Shown here: one piece after another, positions 7,856 through 15,549 of the stretch
How the letters are laid out: each line of letters opens with the position of its first letter
How positions within the stretch are numbered: the first letter of the stretch is position 1
Assembly: GCA_039908535.1 (NCBI GenBank)
Contig: JAMOAW010000029.1
Span: 1-35,563 of the forward strand
Reading direction: 5' to 3'
From: JAMOAW01 sp039908535
GTDB taxonomy: Bacteria > Pseudomonadota > Magnetococcia > Magnetococcales > JADFZT01
DNA: 35,563 nt
Notes under the pieces: generated by a model
Told to the model about the DNA's origin: nothing
The model's input: the letters and a program-made list of their open reading frames with translations, nothing else
Database searches by the model: none
Translations under genes and position numbers: made by a program

Positions 7856-8017
7856 ATCTTCCATGTACCACCACATTTAAGTGTGGACGATTAACGAGTG
7901 CCTGAACAAAAAGCAAAATCAAAACCCTGGGGGCAATCCCCCAGACCCCTTTTTTTTTTAAATAATAAAATCAAAAAACAGACGACCACGGTTAAGTGTG
8001 GTGGTACCATCTTCCAT
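7856..8017. mobile_element. MITE-like element with 9-bp target site duplication
   Basis: The element spans 7865-8008 (144 bp). Its 22-bp ends (7865-7886 and 7986-8007) are inverted repeats matching at 19 of 22 positions and starting GTACCACCACA. It is flanked by perfect direct repeats ATCTTCCAT (7856-7864 and 8009-8017), the mark of a transposition event. The interior has the CTGGGGGCAATCCCCCAG hairpin of the dispersed family and no ORF. It lies 6 bp after the PilZ stop codon counting from the duplication. A transposase acting in trans would be needed. With 7737-7834 and the rpoH promoter it fills the gap 7540-8022. Confidence 0.85.
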
Positions 8018-8022
8018 CGCAA

Positions 8023-8343
8023 CTATGAAAATATCTGAACTACAATCGGTTTTTGATCCAAAACAACCATTCCCAGCACATATCCCTCTGCTGTCTCTTT
8101 GCGAAATACGGTTTGACAACTATATTGCAGCACACCACCCGCATCAGAGACCTCCAATTCAATCAATTCCCCTACTGGTACGGGCTGTTGGCATATAAAA
8201 CTAAAACCTTGCAACCCAAGATCAAGAATATCCACCTCAAATCGTTCCTTCCCAACAGTTACCATCCCCTTTTCGCATGTAGGTAAACGTTGCGAGCGGC
8301 GTAATTCACGACCAGTAGGAAGCGTGTTTTGTTCATTGGGCAT
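8023..8343 (-). CDS. Single-domain PilZ protein
   Basis: A 106-aa protein that is almost entirely a PilZ domain. It opens with RRSQR (residues 15-19), the RxxxR motif that clamps cyclic di-GMP, followed by DLGLQG (about 42-47) at the place of the usual D/NxSxxG; the Ser is replaced by Leu. The beta-strand pattern to residue 100 fits the family. It probably binds c-di-GMP and passes the signal to a partner protein, although the missing Ser may weaken binding. AGGAGG lies before the ATG. No partner gene is adjacent: rpoH is downstream past two mobile elements, and a repeat is upstream. Confidence 0.82.
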   Translation of the reverse strand: MPNEQNTLPTGRELRRSQRLPTCEKGMVTVGKERFEVDILDLGLQGFSFICQQPVPVGELIELEVSDAGGVLQYSCQTVFRKETAEGYVLGMVVLDQKPIVVQIFS

Positions 8344-8401
8344 GGTTATTCCTCCTTTTTAAACAATCAAATTGAATTTTAGCATAGACATCCATTTTCA
8401 T

Positions 8402-8570
8402 AACATGATGCCCTGCGGGCAAAAAAAAAATTAAAAACAAAACCCTGGGGGATGAATCCCCCAGGCCCCCTCTTTTTTTTTAGGAATTTTAAAAAAAGAG
8501 GGTGGGGGGGATTGGAGGGCGGTTCTCCGCCCCCCAAGGTCTTGATTTTAATTTTTCCGATCCATGAACA
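8402..8570. repeat. Full-length hairpin repeat copy upstream of the PilZ gene
   Basis: Runs AACATGATGCCCTGCGGGC, A-rich spacer, CTGGGGGATGAATCCCCCAG, T-run/A-run stem, a G-rich stretch (GGGTGGGGGGGG near 8508) and GGGCGGTTCTCCGCCC, then GGTCTTGATTTTAATTTTTC. The G-runs could form a quadruplex. It lies about 60 bp upstream of the PilZ start and may carry or disturb its promoter. Confidence 0.85.
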
Positions 8571-8838
8571 ATTTTTCCTAGATAGTGAAAATTGTGCCGC
8601 CTTTATTTTTTACAACAGAGAACATCGCTTTAAATACAAATTTATAAAAAAATGACTCGTCGTCAAAACATTGAAAACAAACAAAATTATTAACAAAAAT
8701 CCTATATCTAATCCTAAAACATAATGGCATGTCTATTGCTTAATAAGTCTATAAGGACACTGTCCAACTAAGCTTGCTTCGACCAAATCGACAACAGGCC
8801 AAGGCAATTAAACAACAACGTATATAATAGGTGAAATC
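8571..8838. other. AT-rich gap, little seen
   Basis: About 270 bp without a convincing gene. It contains a small GGAC-ACT-GTCC palindrome near 8754-8764, and presumably the promoter of the gene at 8839. No clear -35/-10 pair was found. Confidence 0.4.
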
Positions 8839-9081
8839 ATGAATATCTCCAATGCTGCCACCTTTTTAATAAGTAGAGCCGTCGAGTTGGCTACTGGCCT
8901 ACAAAAAAGAGAGCAAGATAGCTCTGGATCTTCCAAAAATGACTCCATCAAAACAATTGCCAATGATGGCGATAAAAATAATACCATTCAATACGGCAAA
9001 AACAGTGCCTATCGGGTCACAATCTCCGATGCCGCTATGAAAAAATTGGCGTTATCCAGCAGCACTGAGGCCATCGCCTAA
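8839..9081 (+). CDS. Small hydrophilic protein, function unknown
   Basis: An 80-aa protein with AGGTG 8 nt before the ATG. Residues 1-20 form a short amphipathic helix. A Ser/Asp/Asn/Lys-rich linker (about 24-56) follows, then YRVTISDAAMKKLALSS (58-74). The VTISDAA..KLA signature resembles segments found in small flagellum-related and other secretion-related proteins (for example near the start of FlgM), but the match is short and no function is claimed. It is 20 bp upstream of the YqaA-like gene on the same strand and is probably co-transcribed with it. Confidence 0.55.
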   Translation: MNISNAATFLISRAVELATGLQKREQDSSGSSKNDSIKTIANDGDKNNTIQYGKNSAYRVTISDAAMKKLALSSSTEAIA

Positions 9082-9101
9082 CCATATAGATCGCCCTACA
9101 C

Positions 9102-9533
9102 ATGATCCAAAATGCTGGACTCACGGGTCTTTTTTTGAGTAGCTTTCTCGCTGCAACACTGCTTCCAATCTCCTCAGAGGTGGTATTGCTGGCATTAATG
9201 CAATCAGAGGCCTATTCTGACTTAAGCTTATGGATCAGTGCAACGACCGGCAATGTGATGGGTTCACAACTCAATTGGTTGCTCGGGCGTTATTGCCTGC
9301 GTTACCAAGACCACAAATGGTTCCCTTTCAAAAAAGAAAATTTTGCCAAAACCCGCCAACGATTTCTCCGCTATGGCCTTGGAAGTCTGCTCTTGGCTTG
9401 GCTGCCAATTATCGGTGATCCACTGACCTTTATGGCCGGGGTGTTGCGTGTACCATTTGGCCTTTTTACCCTATTGGTGTTTTTAGGCAAAGGAGGACGA
9501 TATCTCCTCCTATTGACTTGGTCGTTTACCTAA
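9102..9533 (+). CDS. YqaA/DedA-family inner membrane protein
   Basis: A 143-aa integral membrane protein with hydrophobic segments near residues 8-30, 42-62, 90-112 and 118-140. The pattern and length match the short YqaA branch of the DedA/SNARE-associated family: FLAATLLPISSEVVL early, GNVMGSQLNWLLGRY in the middle, and LAWLPIIGDPLTFMAGVLR later. DedA proteins are linked to lipid (undecaprenyl phosphate or phosphatidylserine) translocation and membrane potential; the YqaA branch is uncharacterised. Its stop codon overlaps by 4 bp that of the convergent histidine kinase gene, so no terminator separates them. Confidence 0.88.
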   Translation: MIQNAGLTGLFLSSFLAATLLPISSEVVLLALMQSEAYSDLSLWISATTGNVMGSQLNWLLGRYCLRYQDHKWFPFKKENFAKTRQRFLRYGLGSLLLAWLPIIGDPLTFMAGVLRVPFGLFTLLVFLGKGGRYLLLLTWSFT

Positions 9534-11728
9534 ATCGTTTTTTTTGACTCTAATGCGTTCAACCAATTGGTTTTAAAAAATTTCATGGTAGGCAATAGAA
9601 TTAAAAATTCGCATCCTTGCTCCATCCCTTCGGGAGGAGAATAAAGAGAGATTTGCCCCTTATGGTCCTCTATAATCCCTTGAACCACCGCAAGTCCCAA
9701 CCCAGTCCCTTTGGTTTTACCTTTCGTCGTAAAAAATGGATCGAAAATACGCTCCTGCACCTCCTTGGGAATACCTGGGCCATTATCCCGCAACCGAATC
9801 CAATGATACCCATCTTTCTCCAAAGCCGTCAGTGTCAATATTTTTATTGCTTGGCCAGAATCGTTCATGGCATCCATGGCATTTTGAATTAAATTGATAA
9901 ACACCTGAGAAATTTGCTGCCGATCACAATACAACATGGCATTTATATCCAAAGATACATTCACCTGAATGCCCTTCTTAAGTTGATGTTGCATAAGATT
10001 CAAGGCATCTTGCAAAGGATCTTGCAGCCGACAATCGATACGATCGGCACTCCCCCCCCCTTTTGAATAGGCCTTCAAGCTATCAACAATTTTGGTAATG
10101 CGGTTACTGCCTTCACGAATCTCTTTCAAAATAACAACAATCTGGCCAACAAAACGTTTCAACCGACCCGAACTATCCTCATCGGCATATTTTTCCAAAA
10201 CTGGAATAGCCAATTGAAAAAATTGCTCTAAAAAATCAACGTTAGAAAGTATAAAACAGTTTGGATTGTTTATCTCATGAGCCATAGTGGCAGAAAATGT
10301 CCCCAAGGTGGCCAAACGATCGGCATGAACCAACTGCTTGGTCCGCATATCCACCATTTTTTCAAGGTTGTTGGCCTGTTCCTGAAGCAACATCTCGGCT
10401 TGACGGCGTTTATCAATTTCTTGTTCCAGATGGGTATAAGAGTCGCGCAGGCGTTGGCTCATAATGTTAAAACCTATTGCCAACTGACTCAATTCATCAT
10501 ATCCCTCCACGGGTAGATCCCCAGTTAAATCCAAGTTGGAGGCAATTTTGGCAATACCAAGTTGGGTTCTCCCCAACGGAATGGAGATAATTTTTTTAAC
10601 CAGCCAGACAATAATCCCAGAAACAACAACTAAAATAGAGAGAACTACACACAAAATGGTGGACTGTATCATCCCAAGCGAATGCTCTCCTTCTAGTAGA
10701 GCATGATAGGGTTTGAGCAAAAACAGGGTCCAATTGGAGGTCGGCAATTTGCCATAAACCATATAGTAGGTCTCCCCCAAATGTTTAAACGTAGCCCTCC
10801 CTGAGACAGCAGCACCCTTAGACTTTTCTACAGCAGCTAAAAATTCCGGTTGATCCGAAATGGTATGCAAAGATGGAAAATATTTGTCGTGCCATTGTTG
10901 ATAAGAACCAATATCCTTCTTCTGTAAAATTTCTTTGTCCATTAAAATTTCATCTTCTGGATTTAATTTAAAATTCGACGGATTGGCTTCATCGACAATG
11001 AGTCGACCGACATGATCCAAAACAAATAAACGATGCGAGCCCTTTTCTAAAGAGTGTTTTCCCTTTTGGCCAAACAGCATATCTTGAAATAAAACAACTG
11101 GAATTTCAAAATGTAAGGCACCCCGTGCGCGCCCATCCGCAGAAAAAATGGGACTGGTATATGAAAATACCCATTTTTTAACATCTGGAGAGATATACGG
11201 CTTGGAAATATAAACTTCCCCTTTAGTTAATTGAAACGTCGATTCAAAAAATGGATTAACCGTTTCGGTGCTGGACAAGACACTATTTTGAGCCAAATGA
11301 CCCATCGTAATACGGGTAAATTCCTGTCCAGATTGGTCAAATAGACAAATTTCTTCAATAGGTAAGCGATTTTGCAACATTAAAGACCACTCTTCCATCT
11401 GCTTCTTTAACGATTCCTGAGCTTGGGTGAATTGAAGCACCCCTTTTTCATCATAATGGTTACCCGATTGGGTCTCTAACAGAGAAAAAAATCGTTCAAA
11501 AACTGGATTTTCAAGAGCCAAAAGCAGATAATTTTTGGCTTGATTATGAAACATCTCCGCACGATGGATGGTTTCATCCATTTCATGATCCATGGATAAA
11601 AAAGCATTATTAATAATCGCCTTCTCAATAATCAAAAAAGAGATCCAGCCGATTAAAAAAAGACCAAGGGCAAGTGGAAAAATAACAGGTAAAAGTATTT
11701 TTGTTTTAATTTTTCGTATTTTTAACAT
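9530..11728 (-). CDS. Membrane sensor histidine kinase with Cache-type domain
   Basis: A 732-aa kinase. A transmembrane helix (about 11-35), a periplasmic domain of about 310 residues, and a second helix (about 355-378) are followed by HAMP (about 378-432), a coiled coil, HisKA and HATPase. The phospho-acceptor is His484 in MAHEINNP; ATP-binding motifs are NLIQNAMDAM (612-621), DNGPGIP (648-654), FFTTKG (665-670) and GTGLGLA (674-680). The periplasmic part has SYTSPIFSADGRARGALHFE (189-208), typical of double-Cache ligand sensors. It is a class with no receiver domain, and no response regulator gene lies nearby. It is 91 bp downstream of the HD-GYP-hemerythrin gene on the same strand, so shared transcription and a shared signalling role are plausible. 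The stimulus is unknown. Confidence 0.92.
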   Translation of the reverse strand: MLKIRKIKTKILLPVIFPLALGLFLIGWISFLIIEKAIINNAFLSMDHEMDETIHRAEMFHNQAKNYLLLALENPVFERFFSLLETQSGNHYDEKGVLQFTQAQESLKKQMEEWSLMLQNRLPIEEICLFDQSGQEFTRITMGHLAQNSVLSSTETVNPFFESTFQLTKGEVYISKPYISPDVKKWVFSYTSPIFSADGRARGALHFEIPVVLFQDMLFGQKGKHSLEKGSHRLFVLDHVGRLIVDEANPSNFKLNPEDEILMDKEILQKKDIGSYQQWHDKYFPSLHTISDQPEFLAAVEKSKGAAVSGRATFKHLGETYYMVYGKLPTSNWTLFLLKPYHALLEGEHSLGMIQSTILCVVLSILVVVSGIIVWLVKKIISIPLGRTQLGIAKIASNLDLTGDLPVEGYDELSQLAIGFNIMSQRLRDSYTHLEQEIDKRRQAEMLLQEQANNLEKMVDMRTKQLVHADRLATLGTFSATMAHEINNPNCFILSNVDFLEQFFQLAIPVLEKYADEDSSGRLKRFVGQIVVILKEIREGSNRITKIVDSLKAYSKGGGSADRIDCRLQDPLQDALNLMQHQLKKGIQVNVSLDINAMLYCDRQQISQVFINLIQNAMDAMNDSGQAIKILTLTALEKDGYHWIRLRDNGPGIPKEVQERIFDPFFTTKGKTKGTGLGLAVVQGIIEDHKGQISLYSPPEGMEQGCEFLILLPTMKFFKTNWLNALESKKTI

Positions 11729-11819
11729 ATTTTTACAAAACTTTCACCTAGAAAAATAATTAAAGCAAAAAAGCAACAATCATAAAAAACTCTAACAATA
11801 ACAAAAATAACGATCCCCC

Positions 11820-13583
11820 CTAAGCAGATGCTCCTCGCTCTTTAAACCAATTAAAATATTTTTTATCCTCTTTTAAAATATGTTCAACAAGCCAGCGGCT
11901 GATCAATTCGGCCAATTCATCGGCCAACTTTGGCTCATGAGTTTGCGAAAAACGATGTCGCAACTCTTTTACCTTGTCGGCAAAATGCAAATGAATTTTC
12001 TGATGGCTCTCTAACCCAGGAAAACCCGCCTCACGCAAAAAGGCCTCCTCCCGTTGAAAATGACGAACTGTATAATAATAGAGTTCCTCTAATACCAACT
12101 CCACCGTCGTGACATCAAACCGACGTTTGGCACTCCCCATCTGATTAATCAGACGAATCAATCCCTGGTGGTCGATGTCCAATGCGGCAATACCGACACT
12201 CATCTCCTCACGCCATTCCATAAGAGTGGTTTCTGTTCGATACTCCAATACCAAAAAAAATGCCGCGACCACATAGGGGTCGAAAAATTTGCCACTCTGC
12301 TCACGAATGAAAGCCAAGGCCCTTTCCTCGCTCCAGGGTTGTTTATACGGCCGCCAAGAGGTCAACGCATCATAAACATCAGAAACCGACACTATCCGTG
12401 CTTCCAATGGAATGGCATTGCCCACCAAACCATCGGGATACCCACCCCCTTGAAACTGTTCATGGTGAGATCTGGCAATTCGAGAGGCCATTTTTAAATA
12501 AAGGCTCGTCTCTTGTAACTCCTCCACCTTATCCAAAAATTCACTCCCAACTTTGGCATGTTGCTGCATAATGGCCCGTTCTTCTGGTGAAAGAGAGCCA
12601 GGCTTGAGCAAAATGTGATCTGGTGTGCTCACCTTCCCAACATCGTGCAACATACTGGAAAAAGCGATCTGCTCCATAAACACCTCATCAACCTCTTCCA
12701 ATCCCATCATTTCTAATTTTAAGGCGATTTCGTGGGTCAAACGGGCCACCCGCAAAACATGCTCTCCAGTATGACTGTCCCGACTCTCCCCTAAATCGGC
12801 CAGAGCCTTCACCATAGCCCGATTGGCACGGTTAAGCATCACCATCTTTAGGTTGCTTTTATGAGATTCAAGCAACTGCTGACCTAAATTTTTTTCCATC
12901 AACACTTGCTGCTTCACCTGCACCCCAATGAGACGCAAAATACGCTGACCCGCCACAATCCCTATCACAACCAAAAACAGGGACAAAAAATACAACATCC
13001 GCTCATCCCGGTACCGTTCCGCGCTCAACTGAAGATTCCCCTCTTCGGCACTCCGAACGTGCTCAGTTTCCAAGGCGTCAATCTCCGAGGTAAACCCCAG
13101 CAAAGCCTCTTGTGCCGACTCGAAAAAAGGATCAATCAACTCAAATTGGTTTATTCTATTCCAGGTGGTTTCCATCTCATGTAACCAATGGGCGGCTCTC
13201 TGTTGATGTTGCCACATCTGCGGGTGATGCTTCCCTTCGATATCATATTTTTCCCAAAGAGAACTCAATATGGCAAACTGGGTACGAAGAATCCGCATAT
13301 GATCCCCATGATAACGAGCATATTTTTTGGCTGGTTGATAATTCAACACCTCCAAATGCTCCTCAGCATGATGGGTACGTATAATCTGCAACTCCTCATT
13401 AATACGCCCACAAGCTTTTGAGGAGACCAAATGAAATTGGTTGATTCGCATCATCTCTTCATTTAAACTTTGATTGCGAAAAGAGAGATAGGCCGTCAGC
13501 GATAAAGATAAAATCACAATAATGCCAACCAACAGCAAAATGTAATTCCGAACAGAATGAGGTCTAAAAAAATTTTTATTCAT
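11820..13583 (-). CDS. HD-GYP phosphodiesterase fused to bacteriohemerythrin
   Basis: A 587-aa membrane protein. Transmembrane helix 1 spans about 12-34; a helical periplasmic domain (35-196) follows, then helix 2 (about 197-219). The HD-GYP domain (about 255-445) has HD at 313-314, HHE (373-375) and GGGYP (379-383), the metal and substrate motifs of c-di-GMP phosphodiesterases. The C-terminal hemerythrin (453-582) keeps all seven di-iron ligands: His472, His508, Glu512, His527, His531, His568, Asp573. It probably degrades c-di-GMP under control of O2, NO or redox state sensed by the cytosolic di-iron site, plus a periplasmic signal. The start lies 17 bp downstream of the AIPR gene, which suggests one operon. 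Confidence 0.93.
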   Translation of the reverse strand: MNKNFFRPHSVRNYILLLVGIIVILSLSLTAYLSFRNQSLNEEMMRINQFHLVSSKACGRINEELQIIRTHHAEEHLEVLNYQPAKKYARYHGDHMRILRTQFAILSSLWEKYDIEGKHHPQMWQHQQRAAHWLHEMETTWNRINQFELIDPFFESAQEALLGFTSEIDALETEHVRSAEEGNLQLSAERYRDERMLYFLSLFLVVIGIVAGQRILRLIGVQVKQQVLMEKNLGQQLLESHKSNLKMVMLNRANRAMVKALADLGESRDSHTGEHVLRVARLTHEIALKLEMMGLEEVDEVFMEQIAFSSMLHDVGKVSTPDHILLKPGSLSPEERAIMQQHAKVGSEFLDKVEELQETSLYLKMASRIARSHHEQFQGGGYPDGLVGNAIPLEARIVSVSDVYDALTSWRPYKQPWSEERALAFIREQSGKFFDPYVVAAFFLVLEYRTETTLMEWREEMSVGIAALDIDHQGLIRLINQMGSAKRRFDVTTVELVLEELYYYTVRHFQREEAFLREAGFPGLESHQKIHLHFADKVKELRHRFSQTHEPKLADELAELISRWLVEHILKEDKKYFNWFKERGASA

Positions 13584-13600
13584 TGCACCATGAACTTATT

Positions 13601-15292
13601 TTATGGAGAAAATTTTCTTGAATCCAACATTTCCAAAAGATCTCCACGTCGAAACGTGGCTGACAACTGTTGCAAAGAGATATCTCTCCCCCCATAACAA
13701 TCCTTCAAGGCACTCAAAAGAGAGTTTAAAGCTTTCTGATGAAAAATTTTCTGCTGTTCTTCAAAACATTGCAACAATTCCCTAAAATTGCGATGGGTCA
13801 CTTTTGGTATGGTAAGACTACGAGATGCCAACAATTCTCTCCCAATCAGCATGGCAATATAATGCGACGCATAGGGCAGAAATGCCACTGGATTTTGTGT
13901 TGAGGGTCTTTTTCGTTCGTTTTCGACCACCCTAAAAATCAAAACCGCAAGAAGGGCTTGCGCAGCGTTTAATTCTTTAAAAATAGAAGCATACAACGAA
14001 CCAAAATGCTCTTTTCGACGAAACTTGGCTTGGTTCGGTTTGCATCGCCAGATGGCCAAAACAGATTCGGCCACAATCGAACTGGTCACCACATCTGATC
14101 CGCTCCCCCCCTCTTCACGCTGACGTTTATATGTATAACCCAAATCTTTCATACCAATAACCAGTTGCTTTTGCACATCGTCGTTGGACCGCAAATCACG
14201 CAAATCCACCGGATTTTGGCTGTTCGTGGCATAGGTCATATCCTGCACAAACTCCTGATCGTCGTCAGCGAGTTCATAAATTCTAACCAAAACAAAAACA
14301 TTTTCGTAAGAATCAAATAAACCAGGGTCACTCAACGTCTGTTGAATGGTCTTGCAAGTTTGCCCCCCATTAATCACCTGCATATGTTCCAATTTCACCT
14401 GAAAATTGGCGTTTTGTAGGGCATTATGACGAAATTTGCGACAAATAATGGTGATCCCGTTATTAAAAAAATAAAAATTATACCGCTTTTCCTCATCTTT
14501 CAATGTATTATGAATCGCAGAATTGACCCGATTCACATGCAACCCAAGATAACGGCGAATATTACGTTCCAAAAGAAAATCGTTATGTCGATTAAAAAGT
14601 TCGGCTATTTCTGTCACATGAACCTTGCCAATCAACACACGTCGATAGTTAAACGCCTCAACCACAGCCGCACCTGAAAATCGCAATGTTTCGTCAACAG
14701 ATTTTGTTTTACGAAGAATATCAACAATGCTGTCATGATTAAAATGGATCCAATTCGCCTGATCCTGGGGCAATTGCGCTTGATCAATCCATCTCTGAGC
14801 CGTCTCATTCCATTTCGCGCCATTGTTACATAAAATCATGCGCACATTCGGGATATATCCCTCCCGCACCAAAGAACGAATCTCTTCCACTTTTGGGAGA
14901 ATGCGTGGATTTAAATCCATTTTTTTTTCAGGATCAAACAGACTGCCCACCATTTGCACAGACTTTTTAACCTCGGTTTCGGGAAAATTGGCCGTGCCGT
15001 CTAAATCTTTTGTTTTATATTTACCCTGAAAAATCGTCACTATAAACTCATGATCCTCCACATCCCCAATATGAAGGGCATCGACTCCAGCATCATTCCC
15101 GCCATCGGTCAGTAACTCGACGGCTTCTTCTAAACGCATATCAAGACAGGAGTGGACACAAAGAAGAACAAAAGCAGTCGATTTCTTTCTCTCGACATCA
15201 CTACCGGATGGCAGCCATTCGGGATGATCTTCAATCATACCCAAAATACGCTGATCAACAAGACTAGCGTTGATATTCATGACTTTTTCCAT
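13601..15292 (-). CDS. AIPR-family protein with PD-(D/E)XK-like N-terminus
   Basis: A 563-aa protein. Residues 220-470 fit the AIPR (abortive infection phage resistance) family: RNIRRYLGLHVNRVNSAI (243-260), FFNNGITIICR (275-285) and QVINGGQTCKTI (305-316). The N-terminus has GGNDAGVDAL (64-73) and, after a hydrophobic strand, QGK (89-91), the D...(E/Q)xK spacing of Mrr-like nuclease folds. Proteins of this type act in phage defence, alone or beside restriction genes; here there is no methylase or toxin-antitoxin partner. A second ATG at codon 5 (15280) has GGAAA before it and may be the real start. A promoter lies at 15336-15364. It is the first gene of a set that continues into HD-GYP-hemerythrin and the kinase. 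Confidence 0.82.
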   Translation of the reverse strand: MEKVMNINASLVDQRILGMIEDHPEWLPSGSDVERKKSTAFVLLCVHSCLDMRLEEAVELLTDGGNDAGVDALHIGDVEDHEFIVTIFQGKYKTKDLDGTANFPETEVKKSVQMVGSLFDPEKKMDLNPRILPKVEEIRSLVREGYIPNVRMILCNNGAKWNETAQRWIDQAQLPQDQANWIHFNHDSIVDILRKTKSVDETLRFSGAAVVEAFNYRRVLIGKVHVTEIAELFNRHNDFLLERNIRRYLGLHVNRVNSAIHNTLKDEEKRYNFYFFNNGITIICRKFRHNALQNANFQVKLEHMQVINGGQTCKTIQQTLSDPGLFDSYENVFVLVRIYELADDDQEFVQDMTYATNSQNPVDLRDLRSNDDVQKQLVIGMKDLGYTYKRQREEGGSGSDVVTSSIVAESVLAIWRCKPNQAKFRRKEHFGSLYASIFKELNAAQALLAVLIFRVVENERKRPSTQNPVAFLPYASHYIAMLIGRELLASRSLTIPKVTHRNFRELLQCFEEQQKIFHQKALNSLLSALKDCYGGRDISLQQLSATFRRGDLLEMLDSRKFSP

Positions 15293-15335
15293 TTCAATTC
15301 AGCAATATAAAAACATTCTACAAAGATCTATCAGA

Positions 15336-15364
15336 ATACTAACATGGCGACACCGTTGAGACAA
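15336..15364 (-). promoter_or_regulatory. Probable sigma70 promoter of the AIPR/HD-GYP gene set
   Basis: TTGTCT (15359-15364) and TAGTAT (15336-15341) on the minus strand are 17 bp apart and lie about 45 bp upstream of the AIPR start. Confidence 0.45.
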
Positions 15365-15400
15365 AAATTTAGGAGGGGGAAGGGATAACCGTTTAGCCAA

Positions 15401-15549
15401 GAACATGATGCCCTTCGGGCAAAAAAAAATCAAAGGCCAAACCCTGGGGGATGAATCCCCCAGACCCCCTCTTTTTTTTAATCATTAAAAAAAAAGGGGG
15501 GGATTGGGGGGCGGTTCTCCGCCCCCCCCAAGGTCTTAATTTTTATTTA
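15401..15549. repeat. Full-length hairpin repeat touching the pyc stop codon
   Basis: Reads GAACATGATGCCCTTCGGGC, CTGGGGGATGAATCCCCCAG, a T-run/A-run stem, GGGGGGCGGTTCTCCGCCCC and then GGTCTTAATTTTTATTTAT. On the minus strand the pyc stop TAA (15549-15547) is directly continuous with the conserved repeat end ATAAAAATTAAGACC. The repeat may supply the stop codon and act as a terminator. Confidence 0.85.

Noticed and set aside
8452..8655. Open frames starting MNPPGPLFFF or similar at several places (also 15451, 25017, 19177-19480)
   Set aside because: They are translations of the repeat modules, occur in both strands, and have no ribosome binding sites or independent conservation.
9530..11728. 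Response regulator partner of the histidine kinase
   Set aside because: No receiver-domain gene is adjacent in the window.
13601..15292. Calling the AIPR gene part of a restriction-modification system
   Set aside because: No methylase, specificity subunit or helicase lies in the neighbourhood.
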